From an uncultured Caulobacterales bacterium (GTDB taxonomy: Bacteria > Pseudomonadota > Alphaproteobacteria > Caulobacterales > Caulobacteraceae), in contig CAIOHT010000008.1 in assembly GCA_903858185.1 (NCBI GenBank), positions 33,931 to 97,930 of the forward strand: DNA of 64,000 nt. The letters run 5' to 3'. Under the pieces are notes generated by a model. It had not been told where the DNA came from, ran no database searches, and worked only from the letters and a program-made list of their open reading frames with translations. Within the stretch, counting starts at the first letter, position 1; each line of letters opens with the position of its first letter. Of this stretch, positions 10,093-19,016 are shown one piece after another. Made by a program: the position numbers and the translations under genes.

Positions 10093-11370
10093 CTATTCCG
10101 CCTTCGGCTTCAGCAGCAGCAGCGCCACCAGGCTCAGCGCCGCAGCGGCGCTGAGATAGAGCCCCACCGGCGCGAGGCCGCCCTTGTTGGCCAGGTCTTG
10201 GGCGATCAGCGGGGTCATCCCCCCGCCGATGATGCCGCCGACGTTGAAGGCTACGCTGGCCCCGGTGTAGCGCACCCGGGCCGGGAACAGGCCGGGCAGC
10301 CAGGCCCCGAGCGGGCCGTAGACCAGCCCCATCAGCACCATCGCCAGCGACAGGAAGACCCCGACCAGCAGCAGCGATCCCGAGCCGAGCAGCGGGGCCA
10401 GCGCGAACCCGCCCAGCACCGCCGCCGCGCAGCCGATCATCAGCACCCGGCGCGGGTTGGTCGCATCCGACCAGTAGCCGGCCCAGATGATGCCGCCGGC
10501 CATGAACAGGATCGCGATGAGCTGGACGCTGAGGAAGGCCTCGCGGCTGTAGCCGAGCGTCTTGGTGCCGTAGCCCAGCGCGAAGGCGGTCGAGATGTAA
10601 TAGATGCAGAAGCAGGCCACGACGCCGAAGGTGCCGCCGAGCACCTCGCGCCAGTTGGTCTGCATCACCTCGCCCAGCGGGACGGCCGGCGGCGGGGCTT
10701 CTTCAAGGGAGGCCTTGAAGGCTGGCGTCTCGGTAAGGCTCAGCCGCACCCACAGCCCGATGGCCACCAGCACGGCGCTGAGCAGGAAGGGGATGCGCCA
10801 GCCCCAGTCGAAGAACTGTTCCGCCGACAGGCTCAGGCCGAGGATCAGGAACAGGCCGTTGGCGAAGAGGAAGCCGACCGGGGCGCCCAGCTGCGGGAAC
10901 ATGCCGAACCGGGCCTTCCAGCCCGGCGGGGCGTTTTCCACCGCCAGCAGCGCCGCGCCGCCCCATTCCCCGCCGAGGCCGAAGCCCTGGCCGAACCGCA
11001 GGATGCAGAGCAGCAGCGGCGCGATCCAGCCAGCCATGGCGTAGCCGGGCAGGAAGGCGATCAAGGTCGTCGAAACGCCCATCAGCAGCAGCGAGGCGAC
11101 CAGGGTCGACTTGCGCCCGATCCGGTCGCCGAAGTGACCGAAGAACACCGCCCCGACGGGCCGCGCGATAAAGGCGATTGCGAAGGTGGCGTAGGAGCTC
11201 ATCAGCTGCGCCGTCGGCGAACTCGACGGGAAGAACAGCGGCCCGAACACCAGCGAGGCCGCCGTGGCGTAGATGTAGAAGTCGTAGAACTCCACCGCCG
11301 TGCCGACGAGGCTGGCGGTGAGCACCGTCCGGTTGGAGGGCGCGGTCTTGCCCTGAGTGTCGCTCGCCAT
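10093..11370 (-). CDS. MFS transporter, metabolite:H+ symporter (MHS) type
   Basis: A 425-aa, 12-helix permease. The N-terminus (VGTAVEFYDFYIYATAASLVFGPLFF), the loop GHFGDRIGRKSTL and the motif GFGLGGEWGGAALLAVENAP are typical of the metabolite:H+ symporter branch that includes ProP, ShiA and KgtP. These import organic acids, betaines or shikimate with protons. The substrate is not predictable here. It starts at ATG 11370 and converges on the epoxide hydrolase, with which no functional link is evident. Confidence 0.9.
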   Translation of the reverse strand: MASDTQGKTAPSNRTVLTASLVGTAVEFYDFYIYATAASLVFGPLFFPSSSPTAQLMSSYATFAIAFIARPVGAVFFGHFGDRIGRKSTLVASLLLMGVSTTLIAFLPGYAMAGWIAPLLLCILRFGQGFGLGGEWGGAALLAVENAPPGWKARFGMFPQLGAPVGFLFANGLFLILGLSLSAEQFFDWGWRIPFLLSAVLVAIGLWVRLSLTETPAFKASLEEAPPPAVPLGEVMQTNWREVLGGTFGVVACFCIYYISTAFALGYGTKTLGYSREAFLSVQLIAILFMAGGIIWAGYWSDATNPRRVLMIGCAAAVLGGFALAPLLGSGSLLLVGVFLSLAMVLMGLVYGPLGAWLPGLFPARVRYTGASVAFNVGGIIGGGMTPLIAQDLANKGGLAPVGLYLSAAAALSLVALLLLKPKAE

Positions 11371-11429
11371 GTCGTTCCCCCCGGTTCGTCGTCCCTGAAT
11401 GGCGGGGCGAGGGGTTGCGGGTCAAGCGA

Positions 11430-11547
11430 GCGTGGTTCGAGACGCTCGGCTGGGGCCTCGCTCCTCACCATGACGAAGATTTTTGGCTTCCACCCTCTTC
11501 GTCATCCTGAGGAGCGATCCGTCAGGATCGCGTCTCGAAGGACGCAC
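11430..11547 (+). repeat. 118-bp inverted-repeat element, copy 2
   Basis: Same orientation as copy 1 and nearly the same sequence (GCGTGGTTCGAGACGCTCGG...CTCCTCACCATGACGAA / TTCGTCATCCTGAGGAGCGATCC...GTCTCGAAGGACGCACC). It lies in the 205-base region between the divergent transporter and the small gene at 11576. Confidence 0.9.
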
Positions 11548-11575
11548 CCCTGCGCAGCTGTGCTATAGCCCGCCC

Positions 11576-11746
11576 ATGACCGACGCCCCCCAGACCCCCG
11601 CCGAGAAGATGAAGGCCATCCTGGCCGCGAAACAGGGCGGCGCCGCGCGCGCCGGCCAGGGCAGCGGCGCCGCCGGCGGCAAGCAGGGCGAGGCGCTGGC
11701 CGCCGCCCGATCATTCTCGAAGTCCAAACCGGCCCTGCGGAAGTAG
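11576..11746 (+). CDS. Small basic Ala/Gly-rich hypothetical protein
   Basis: A 56-aa reading frame starting at ATG 11576 (MTDAPQTPAEKMKAILAAKQ) and ending five bases before the threonine aldolase. It has a short helical N-terminal segment and then a flexible Ala/Gly/Lys-rich tail, with no cysteines and no membrane segment. The frame can extend upstream only through the repeat element, so the internal ATG is preferred. Its position and spacing suggest co-transcription with the aldolase. The function is unknown; it may be a small nucleic-acid-binding or intrinsically disordered protein. Confidence 0.55.
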   Translation: MTDAPQTPAEKMKAILAAKQGGAARAGQGSGAAGGKQGEALAAARSFSKSKPALRK

Positions 11747-11751
11747 TCGCC

Positions 11752-12807
11752 ATGGCCCGCTACGACTTCGCGTCCGACAATGTCGCCGGCGCCATGCCCG
11801 AGGTGATCGAGGCCCTGATCGCCGCCAACGCCGGCGTCGCCTCAGGCTACGGGACCGACCACGTCAGCGCCCGGGCGGCCGACCTGATCCGGGCGTCGCT
11901 GGACGCCGACGCCGACATTCGCTTCGTCGCCTCCGGCACGGCGGCCAACGCCCTCTCCTGCGCCGTGCTGGCCCAGCCGCATGAAGCGGTTCTGGCGCAC
12001 GAACACGCGCACATCCTGACCGACGAGACCGGCGCCCCAGGGTACTTCGGTGCGGGGGTCGGGCTGATCGGTCTGCCAGGGGCCAGCGGTCGTATCGACC
12101 CGGCCGCCCTGGCCGAAGCGCTCGCCCAGCCAGAGGTGTCCTACCGCCAGCCGGCGGCGGCGCTGTCGCTGACCAACACCACCGAGTACGGCACGGTCTG
12201 CTCGGCCCAGACCTTCAAGGCGCTGATCGATCCGGTGAAGGCGCGCGGCTACGGCGTGCACCTCGACGGCGCGCGGCTGGCCAACGCCGTGGCCGCTGGC
12301 TTCGACCTGAAGGCCGTGCCGAAGCTCGGCGTCGACATCCTCATCATGGGCGGCACCAAGGCCGGTTCGACACCGACCGAGGCGATCGTCCTGCTCAACA
12401 AGAGCCTCGCCCGCCGGTTCGATGCGCGGCTCAAGCATGCCGGCCAGCTGGTGTCCAAGGGTCGGTTCCTCGCCGCGCCGTGGATCGGCCTGCTCGAGAC
12501 GGGCGCCTGGCAAACTCGCGCCGCCCATGCCAACGCCATGGCGCAGCGGCTGGCGGCGCTGATGCCGTTCCCGATCGTCCATCCGGTCGAGGCCAACGGC
12601 ATCTTTGTCGAGATGGACCAGCCGACGCTGGACCGGCTCGCGGCGACCGGCTGGTTCGTCTACCGCTTCATCGACGGCACGGTGCGCTTCATGTGCAGCT
12701 GGGCGACGACGCCGGAGATGGTGGACGAGCTGGGCGAAGCGCTGAAGGCGGTGGCTGAGGGCGCTGGAAACGCCGCCGTTAGTCCGCAGCCGGAACGGCC
12801 GGGCTGA
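11752..12807 (+). CDS. Low-specificity L-threonine aldolase-type PLP enzyme
   Basis: A 351-aa fold-type I PLP protein of the beta-eliminating lyase/threonine aldolase family. FASDNVAGAMPEV opens the domain, FVASGTAANALS binds the cofactor phosphate, VHLDGARLANA holds the Asp that contacts the pyridine nitrogen, and MGGTKAG carries the Schiff-base Lys. The family cleaves threonine or allo-threonine to glycine and acetaldehyde. The start at ATG 11752 is five bases after the small gene at 11576, so the two are probably co-transcribed. Related beta-hydroxy amino acids may be the real substrate. Confidence 0.9.
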   Translation: MARYDFASDNVAGAMPEVIEALIAANAGVASGYGTDHVSARAADLIRASLDADADIRFVASGTAANALSCAVLAQPHEAVLAHEHAHILTDETGAPGYFGAGVGLIGLPGASGRIDPAALAEALAQPEVSYRQPAAALSLTNTTEYGTVCSAQTFKALIDPVKARGYGVHLDGARLANAVAAGFDLKAVPKLGVDILIMGGTKAGSTPTEAIVLLNKSLARRFDARLKHAGQLVSKGRFLAAPWIGLLETGAWQTRAAHANAMAQRLAALMPFPIVHPVEANGIFVEMDQPTLDRLAATGWFVYRFIDGTVRFMCSWATTPEMVDELGEALKAVAEGAGNAAVSPQPERPG

Positions 12808-12896
12808 GCCTTCAGTTTAAGCCGGGCCATGACGGAGTCTAATTGGAACGCGTGGCCCTCTTGCCTCACCCTGCGTCCGCCCGTTAGCTCGCGGCC

Positions 12897-14051
12897 ATGA
12901 GCGAGCCATCCCATCCCGAGATCCGAGACGCCGTCCGCAAGCTGTGCGCGGGCTTTCCCGGCGAGTACTGGCGCGCGCTGGACCGTGAGCGGACCTATCC
13001 GACCGAGTTCGTGCGCACCCTGACCGAGGCCGGCTTCCTGTCGGTTCTGATCCCTGAGGAATACGGCGGTTCGGGCCTTGGCCTGTCGGCGGCGACGGCG
13101 GTGCTGGAGGAAATCCACCGCAGCGGCGGCAACGGCGGCGGATGCCATGCCCAGATGTACACCATGGGTACGCTGCTCAAGCACGGGAGCGCGGCGCAGA
13201 AGGCCGAGTATCTGCCGAAGATCGCCAACGGCGCGCTCCGCCTGCAGGCCTTCGGCGTGACCGAGCCGACCGCCGGCACCGACACGACCCGCATCTCCAC
13301 CCTCGCCCGCCGCGAGGGCGACAAATACGTCGTCAACGGCCAGAAGATCTGGATCAGCCGCGCCGAGCACAGCGATCTGATGGTGCTGCTCTGTCGCACC
13401 ACGGCCCGCGAGGACGCGGCCCGTCCGGCCGACGGCATGAGCGTGCTGCTGGTCGACATGCGCAAGGCGGTCGGCAATGGCCTGACCATCCGGCCGATCC
13501 GCACCATGCTGAACCACGCCACCACCGAGCTGTTCTTCGACAACCTCGAGGTGCCGGTCGAGAACCTCATCGGCGAAGAGGGCAAGGGCTTCCGTTATAT
13601 CCTCGACGGCATGAATGCCGAGCGCATCCTGATCGCCGCCGAGTGCATCGGCGACGGGCGGTTCTTCATCGACCGGTCGAGCGCCTATGCGCAGGAACGC
13701 TCGGTGTTCGGCCGGGCCATCGGCGAGAACCAGGGCGTGCAGTTCCCCATCGCCCGCAACTACGTCCAGCTGTCGGCGGCGGCCCTGATGGTCGATCACG
13801 CCGCAGCGCTGTTCGACGCCGGCCAGCCCTGCGGGACCGAGGCGAACATGGCCAAGATGCTGGCCAGTGAGGCCAGCTGGGCCGCCGCCGACACCTGCAT
13901 CCAGACCCACGGCGGCTTCGGCTTCGCCGAGGAGTACGACGTCGAGCGCAAGTTCCGCGAGACGCGCCTTTATCAAGTGGCCCCGATCAGTACGAACCTG
14001 ATCCTCAGCCACGTGGGCACGCACGTGCTCGGCATGCCCAAGAGCTTCTGA
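12897..14051 (+). CDS. Acyl-CoA dehydrogenase family protein
   Basis: A 384-aa FAD enzyme with the acyl-CoA dehydrogenase N-terminal helical domain (residues 1-110), the middle beta domain (FGVTEPTAGTDTTRIST..VVNGQKIWISRAEHSDLM) and the C-terminal helical domain ending in IQTHGGFGFAEEYDVERKFRETRLYQVAPISTN, trimmed here as a pattern of conserved residues. The family introduces a 2,3-double bond in acyl-CoA thioesters and passes electrons to ETF. The stop is followed at once by the RNA methyltransferase reading frame, so the two may be co-transcribed, although their functions do not obviously match. Substrate chain length is unknown. Confidence 0.9.
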   Translation: MSEPSHPEIRDAVRKLCAGFPGEYWRALDRERTYPTEFVRTLTEAGFLSVLIPEEYGGSGLGLSAATAVLEEIHRSGGNGGGCHAQMYTMGTLLKHGSAAQKAEYLPKIANGALRLQAFGVTEPTAGTDTTRISTLARREGDKYVVNGQKIWISRAEHSDLMVLLCRTTAREDAARPADGMSVLLVDMRKAVGNGLTIRPIRTMLNHATTELFFDNLEVPVENLIGEEGKGFRYILDGMNAERILIAAECIGDGRFFIDRSSAYAQERSVFGRAIGENQGVQFPIARNYVQLSAAALMVDHAAALFDAGQPCGTEANMAKMLASEASWAAADTCIQTHGGFGFAEEYDVERKFRETRLYQVAPISTNLILSHVGTHVLGMPKSF

Positions 14052-14061
14052 GGCGCAGGCG

Positions 14062-14862
14062 ATCCCGACCTTCATCCCCATCGACGACCCGGTAGACGCC
14101 CGCCTGGACGCCTATCGTGACATCCGCGAGCGGGACCTCGTCGGGCGGCAAGGGCGCTTCATCGCCGAGGGCGAGACCGTGCTGCGGGTGCTGGCCGGCC
14201 AGCAGCGGTTCCGGCCCCTGTCGGTGCTGATCGCGGCCAAGCGGCTGGAGAAGCTGATGCCGATCCTGGAGCAGCTGGCGCAGGAGGTTCCGGTCTTCCT
14301 GGCCAGCCCGCCGGTGCTGGACACCATCGTCGGCTTCGAGCTGCACCGCGGTATTCTGGCGCTGGCGGAGCGAGCCGCGCCGGTCAGGGCGGACGACCTG
14401 CTCGCGGGTCTGCCGGACAGGGCGCTGGTGCTGGCGCTGGTCGGCATCGCCAACCACGACAACATGGGCGGGCTGTTCCGCAATGCCGCCGGGTTCGGGG
14501 TCGACGCCGTGCTGCTCGATCCGACCTGCTGCGACCCGCTCTATCGCAAGGCCATCCGGGTCTCGGTCGGGGGCGTGTTGCGCGTGCCCTATGCGCGTCT
14601 GGGCGAAGGCGAGGACCTGATCGGACTGCTGGCGCGGCGGGACTTCACGCCAGTGGCGCTGAGCCCGTCAGGGGAGACCGCCCTCTCAGACCTGCCGCCG
14701 CTTGCCCGCCCGGCCCTGCTGCTGGGCGCGGAAGGGCCAGGGCTGCCTGACGCGACCCTGGCCCGTTGCCGGACGGTCTCTATCCCGATGGCGCCCGGCT
14801 TCGACTCGCTGAATGTCGCGGTCGCGGCGGGGATCGCCCTGCATCAGCTGCGGGTCAGTTAG
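14062..14862 (+). CDS. TrmH/SpoU-family RNA 2'-O-methyltransferase, start codon uncertain
   Basis: SPOUT-class RNA methyltransferase. The substrate-binding N-terminal domain is followed by the SAM knot with NHDNMGGLFRNAAGFGVDAVLLD, LLLGAEGPGLP and IPMAPGFDSLNVAVAAGIAL, the three TrmH motifs. The first ordinary start is GTG 14179, but family-like sequence (IPIDDPVDARLDAYRDIRER, then GRFIAEGETVL) lies upstream in the same frame, and no ATG, GTG or TTG occurs between the stop at 13999 and 14179. ATC at 14062 would give PTFIPIDDP after the initiator, a natural-looking N-terminus right after the acyl-CoA dehydrogenase stop. Its 3' end overlaps the convergent sulfatase by 8 bases. Confidence 0.82.
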   Translation: MPTFIPIDDPVDARLDAYRDIRERDLVGRQGRFIAEGETVLRVLAGQQRFRPLSVLIAAKRLEKLMPILEQLAQEVPVFLASPPVLDTIVGFELHRGILALAERAAPVRADDLLAGLPDRALVLALVGIANHDNMGGLFRNAAGFGVDAVLLDPTCCDPLYRKAIRVSVGGVLRVPYARLGEGEDLIGLLARRDFTPVALSPSGETALSDLPPLARPALLLGAEGPGLPDATLARCRTVSIPMAPGFDSLNVAVAAGIALHQLRVS

Positions 14863-16507
14863 CCCACATCACGTATTCCGCGTCCTTCGGCATGGGCGTG
14901 CCGTCGACCGCCTTGTCGATCCAGATCGGGCCCTCGATCAGCGCCGGCCAGATCGGTTTGGCGGCTCGACGATCCTGGGCGTCGAGCATAGCCGTCAGCT
15001 GGGCCACGATGGCCGGGTTGGACGCTGCCAGATTGGTCTGCTCTGTCGGATCGGCCTTGAGGTTGAACAGCCAGGTCTTCTTGGGCCGCTCCGACAGCTG
15101 CAGTTTCCAGTCTCCGTTGATCACCACACGGTAGTGACCCGAGCGGAAGAACAGCGGACGGTCGGACGCCTTGCCACTGGCAAGGGTCAGCAGGTCGACG
15201 CCGTCCAGCACGCCGGGTTTGGCCGCCGGCGCGCGCGCCGCCGCCGCCGCAGTGGCGAAGATGTCGAAGTGCATCGCCCGCGCCGTCGTCGTCGAGCCCG
15301 GCTGGATCTGACCCGGCCACTTGACGAAGAACGGCACCCGCACGCCACCCTCGAAGAAGGTCGCCTTGAAGCCGCGGTAGGGTTTGTTGACGTCCGGCAG
15401 GCCGATGTAGTTGGCCCCGCCGTTGTCGCTGGTGAAGATGATGATGGTGTCGTCCGTCAGGCCCTGGGCCTCGAGTTCGGCCATCACCTTGCCGACGTTG
15501 CGGTCGAGCGCCTTGATCATCGCCGCGTACACCCGCAGCCGGTGGTCCTTGATCGACGACAGGGCGTCGTAGTCGGATTTCAGGGCCTGCAGCGGCGTGT
15601 GCGGCGCGTTGAACGCCAGGTACATGAAGAACGGACGGTCCTTGTTGGCGCGGATGGCGCTGACCGCCTCATCGCCGAAGTAGTCGGTGATGTAGTTGCG
15701 GGGATGGAACGGCTTGCTGCCGTTGAACCGGACGGAGAAGGGCAGGTTGGCCCACAGGAACCGGTCGATGGGATCGAAGTCCTGCTTCGAGTTCACGACG
15801 TTGGGGTCGTTGGCCGGAAGGAACATGCCGCCGCCCGCGTAGAAGCCGAGCGTGTCATCGAACCCCTGGTCCTGCGGACGCAGACCCTCGGCCTCGCCCA
15901 GGTGCCACTTGCCGATGTGCAGGGTGCGGTAGCCGGCGGACTTCATCGTCTCCGCCAGGGTCACTTCGCTGGCGGGCACGCCCAGGTCCTCGACCGCCGG
16001 CATGCCGGCGACGCGGTCCTCGTAGAAGATCGGCTTTACCGGGCCATGACCGCCAAGCCGCACGATGTTGCGGGCGAAGGCAACCGGCACAGAGGTGAAC
16101 TCGAAGCCGAACCGGGTCGGATAGCGGCCGGTCATCATCGCCGCCCGCGAGGGCGAGCAGGTCGCGTTGCCGGCATAGCCGTTGACGAAGCTGACGCCGT
16201 TGCGGGCCAGGGAGTCGATGCTCGGCGTCTCAAGGGCGCCGTTGGCCACGCCCTCACCGGTCGACTGGAGGTCGTTGATGCCGAGGTCGTCGGCGACGAT
16301 GACGATGACGTTGGGCGGTCGCTTCGCGCCCGCAGCCGGGGCCGGCGCTGCGCCCGACGCCCAGGTGACCTCATGAAAGGGCTGGATCGGATTCTTGATC
16401 CGCCCGATCACGCCGGGAATGTAGATCCAGAACTGCTGGAAGGCGACGACGCCGGCCACCAGCACAAGGGCGACGACCCCCAGGGTCACGGTCAGTTTGC
16501 GGTTCAT
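14855..16507 (-). CDS. Type I sulfatase (formylglycine-dependent), membrane-anchored
   Basis: A 550-aa arylsulfatase-type enzyme. An uncleaved-looking N-terminal hydrophobic segment (residues 6-25) would anchor it with the domain in the periplasm. The metal-binding VIVADDLG and the activation motif CSPSR (Cys 117, to be oxidised to formylglycine) followed by GRYPTRFG are intact, as are HIGKWHLG and FTSDNGG. The family hydrolyses sulfate esters. The start is 14 bases after the metallo-hydrolase gene at 16522, so the two form an operon. A formylglycine-generating enzyme is encoded 4 kb away. Substrate unknown. Confidence 0.93.
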   Translation of the reverse strand: MNRKLTVTLGVVALVLVAGVVAFQQFWIYIPGVIGRIKNPIQPFHEVTWASGAAPAPAAGAKRPPNVIVIVADDLGINDLQSTGEGVANGALETPSIDSLARNGVSFVNGYAGNATCSPSRAAMMTGRYPTRFGFEFTSVPVAFARNIVRLGGHGPVKPIFYEDRVAGMPAVEDLGVPASEVTLAETMKSAGYRTLHIGKWHLGEAEGLRPQDQGFDDTLGFYAGGGMFLPANDPNVVNSKQDFDPIDRFLWANLPFSVRFNGSKPFHPRNYITDYFGDEAVSAIRANKDRPFFMYLAFNAPHTPLQALKSDYDALSSIKDHRLRVYAAMIKALDRNVGKVMAELEAQGLTDDTIIIFTSDNGGANYIGLPDVNKPYRGFKATFFEGGVRVPFFVKWPGQIQPGSTTTARAMHFDIFATAAAAARAPAAKPGVLDGVDLLTLASGKASDRPLFFRSGHYRVVINGDWKLQLSERPKKTWLFNLKADPTEQTNLAASNPAIVAQLTAMLDAQDRRAAKPIWPALIEGPIWIDKAVDGTPMPKDAEYVMWAN

Positions 16508-16521
16508 GGTCAGGTCTCGCG

Positions 16522-17592
16522 TCAGCGCAGAAGGCGTTTACGGGTGATGTCGGAACTGCCCGCGGGCAGGCTGATCAGGTCGCCGTCACGGGCGATCCAC
16601 AGCGGGCCGGCGAAGATCTTGCGGGCTTGTCCGAGGAACGGGCCTTCAAGCGCCCGCAACGGCAGGGGCGGAACGATGTGGTTGAGCAGCAGCACCTTCG
16701 CGCCGGCTTTCGTGGCGATGTCGGCCGCCTGTTCCGGGGTGGTGTGGTAGTTGAGGATGTCGTTCATGATCTTGGCGCGCTTGGTGTTCCCGGCCTTGAG
16801 CGCCGCCTTCTCGATCAGGCCGACCAGACGCGGCGACAGGGCTTCATGCACCAGCAGGTCAGCGCCCGTGGCGAACCGGGTTACGTTGGGCGAGGGGGCG
16901 GCATCGCCACTGATGACGACGCTGCGTCCCTTGTAGTCGAAGCGATAGCCGACGGCGGGCTCGACCGGGCCGTGGTCAACCTTGAAGGCGGTGATCTTCA
17001 CGCCGTCTTCTTCCAGCACCACGACCGAGTCCCGCCCTTCCGGGAAGGCGAAGGGGCGGGCCTCGATGCCCGCGCCGGACGGCGGGGCGACGCCCTCACC
17101 GTGGTGCGCCGTGCGATAGCTGGAGTCGGCCACATAGGCCTGGGTGAAGCCGGCCGCGACCTGCTCGACGCCCGGAGGGCCGTATAGCTTCAGTGGCGTC
17201 GGCAGGTTCCCGCCGGCCCAGCGCTGCATGGCGACGTTGCCCAGACCGTCGATATGATCGGAGTGGAAGTGGGTCAGCAGCACCACCGAGTTGCCGGCGA
17301 TGCCCATGCGGCCCAGTGTCCGGCCGGCGGCCTCGCCCGTATCGACGATGAACAGCCGCTTGCCGGCGATCACCGCAGTACAGGGCGCCCCGCGATCGCC
17401 GTCCGGGAATGGGCCGCCCGAGCCGCAGACGGCCACATGCAACCCGTCGGGCAGGCCGGCGACGACGTTGGTCGCCATGCCGACCGCCAGTCGGCGCTCC
17501 ATGAGCCGGATCGCCAGGTCCCCGCGCAGGAACCAGGCTCCAACGCCCGCCAGCATGACGACGACCAGCAGTCCCGTCAGGATCCGTTTCAT
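16522..17592 (-). CDS. Exported metallo-beta-lactamase fold hydrolase
   Basis: A 356-aa protein with an N-terminal signal or anchor segment (residues 3-20) and the binuclear zinc motif THFHSDHIDG near residue 110. Further ligands are DTGE, SGDAAPSPN and the late NHIVPP His, in an RNase Z/arylsulfatase-like arrangement. It is the first gene of a two-gene operon with the sulfatase and divergent from the haloalkane dehalogenase operon. Likely roles are hydrolysis of a phosphate, sulfate or ester bond in the periplasm. The location argues against tRNA processing. Confidence 0.85.
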   Translation of the reverse strand: MKRILTGLLVVVMLAGVGAWFLRGDLAIRLMERRLAVGMATNVVAGLPDGLHVAVCGSGGPFPDGDRGAPCTAVIAGKRLFIVDTGEAAGRTLGRMGIAGNSVVLLTHFHSDHIDGLGNVAMQRWAGGNLPTPLKLYGPPGVEQVAAGFTQAYVADSSYRTAHHGEGVAPPSGAGIEARPFAFPEGRDSVVVLEEDGVKITAFKVDHGPVEPAVGYRFDYKGRSVVISGDAAPSPNVTRFATGADLLVHEALSPRLVGLIEKAALKAGNTKRAKIMNDILNYHTTPEQAADIATKAGAKVLLLNHIVPPLPLRALEGPFLGQARKIFAGPLWIARDGDLISLPAGSSDITRKRLLR

Positions 17593-17628
17593 CTCGCCCC
17601 CAATTCCGGCTTGCTTGCCCGAATTATA

Positions 17629-17647
17629 TTGGCATAGTTAGTGCCAT
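17629..17647. promoter_or_regulatory. Palindrome TTGGCA-N7-TGCCAT in a divergent promoter region
   Basis: The 105-base spacer between the hydrolase/sulfatase operon and the dehalogenase operon is locally AT-rich. It carries TGGCA (17630-17634) and TGCCA (17642-17646) as a dyad with a seven-base spacer. This is a plausible operator for one regulator controlling both operons; the TetR gene at 19472 is the nearest candidate. Confidence 0.4.
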
Positions 17648-17697
17648 TAGTTTCCCCGCCGGTCAACCCGGCTTCACGACCCCCCGAGAGATCGAGC

Positions 17698-18600
17698 ATG
17701 CAGGTTCTCCGAACCCCTGACGAGTGTTTCAGCAACCTGCCGGACTTCCCGTTCGCGCCTCACTACGAGACCATTCGCGACGCGTCAGACGTCGATCTGC
17801 GCATCGGTTACATTGACGAGGGGCCCCGTGATGCGGCGCCGGTGCTGCTGATGCACGGGGAGCCAGCCTGGTCCTATCTGTATCGGGGCATCATCGCGCC
17901 GCTGAAGGGCAGGCACAGGGTGGTCGCGCCGGACCTCGTCGGCTTTGGCCGATCGGACAAGCCCGCGGAAACCACCGACTACAGCTACGAGAAACATGTG
18001 GCCTGGATGAGCGCCTGGCTGGTCGCGCTCGACCTGAAGGACATCACCCTGTTCTGCCAGGACTGGGGTGGACTGATCGGCCTGCGCCTGGTCGCCGCCT
18101 TCCCCGAGCGCTTCGCCCGCGTGATCGTGGCCAACACCGGCCTGCCGACCGGTACGGGCATGAGTGACGCCTTCCAGACCTGGCTGACGATGAGCCAGTC
18201 CATCCCGGTCTTTCCGGCGGGCATGATCGTCAACATGGGCACTGTGCGCGAGCTCAGTCCCGAAGAGATCGCCGCCTTCGACGCGCCCTATCCCGACGAG
18301 AGCTACAAGTCCGCCGCGCGGATCTTCCCGACATTCGTGCCGGTGACGCCGGAGCATCCGTCGGTCGCCGAGAACAAGGCGGCCTGGAAGGTGCTCGAGG
18401 CCTTCGACAAGCCCTTCCTGACCGCCTTCAGCGACAGCGACCCGGTGTCGAAGGGCGGAGATGTCCCGTTCCAGCAGCGGGTGCCCGGCGCGAAGGGGCA
18501 GAAACATACCGTCGTCCAGGGCGGCGGCCACTTCCTGCAGCAGGACAAGCCCGATGAGATCGCGGCCCTGATCGACAGCTTCATTTCGGAGACCCGCTGA
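17698..18600 (+). CDS. Haloalkane dehalogenase-like alpha/beta hydrolase (HLD-I type)
   Basis: A 300-aa enzyme resembling the DhlA/HLD-I subfamily. [11 protein letters not shown] is the oxyanion and halide-site segment, FCQDWGG carries the nucleophile Asp 122 with the halide-binding Trp 123 beside it, and [11 protein letters not shown] holds the catalytic His near 278. The family hydrolyses carbon-halogen bonds to alcohols. The start ATG 17698 ([11 protein letters not shown]) matches the family better than GTG 17641. The stop overlaps the next gene as ATGA, which indicates an operon. Some close relatives act on other esters or epoxides, so the halogenated substrate is an inference. Confidence 0.85.
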   Translation: MQVLRTPDECFSNLPDFPFAPHYETIRDASDVDLRIGYIDEGPRDAAPVLLMHGEPAWSYLYRGIIAPLKGRHRVVAPDLVGFGRSDKPAETTDYSYEKHVAWMSAWLVALDLKDITLFCQDWGGLIGLRLVAAFPERFARVIVANTGLPTGTGMSDAFQTWLTMSQSIPVFPAGMIVNMGTVRELSPEEIAAFDAPYPDESYKSAARIFPTFVPVTPEHPSVAENKAAWKVLEAFDKPFLTAFSDSDPVSKGGDVPFQQRVPGAKGQKHTVVQGGGHFLQQDKPDEIAALIDSFISETR

Positions 18601-19016
18601 TGAACGTGGAAAACGCTGTCCTGCCGAAAGGCGAACAGATGCAGGCCTTGCTCGCCATGGGCGGCGAGGGGCCGATCGTCATGCTCAACCTGCTCAAGTT
18701 CCGCGACAAGGCCCAGTACGACGAACCCGGCGAACCGGAGATGACCGGTCGCGAAGCCTACGACCGCTACGGCCGCGTGATGGCCCCGCTGGTGCTGGCA
18801 AAGGGCGGGAGACTGCGCTTTTCCAGCACGGTCGACGCACTCGTCATCGGCGAGGTGGGCGAACTTTGGGACGTGGTGGCCATCATGGAATACCCGAGCC
18901 GCGCCGCCTTTGTGGAGATCGCCACCTCGCCCGAGGTGATTGAGATCGGCCGCCACCGAAAGGCCGGCCTGGCGGGTCAATTGCTGATCCAGTGCTCCGA
19001 GGCGCCAGGTCGATGA
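18600..19016 (+). CDS. DUF1330-like protein
   Basis: A 138-aa dimeric alpha-beta-barrel type protein. PIVMLNLLKFRDKA and AYDRYGRVMAPLV, followed by WDVVAIMEYPSRAAFVEIATSPE, are the DUF1330/NIPSNAP-like pattern. Such small proteins are common beside degradative enzymes, but their reaction is not known. It is translationally coupled to the dehalogenase upstream (ATGA) and to the membrane protein downstream (ATGA). Confidence 0.8.
   Translation: MNVENAVLPKGEQMQALLAMGGEGPIVMLNLLKFRDKAQYDEPGEPEMTGREAYDRYGRVMAPLVLAKGGRLRFSSTVDALVIGEVGELWDVVAIMEYPSRAAFVEIATSPEVIEIGRHRKAGLAGQLLIQCSEAPGR

Noticed and set aside
17629-17647. Sigma-54 promoter (TGGCAC-N5-TTGCA)
   Set aside because: The TGGCA is half of a symmetrical dyad, and the required TTGC element at the right spacing is absent.
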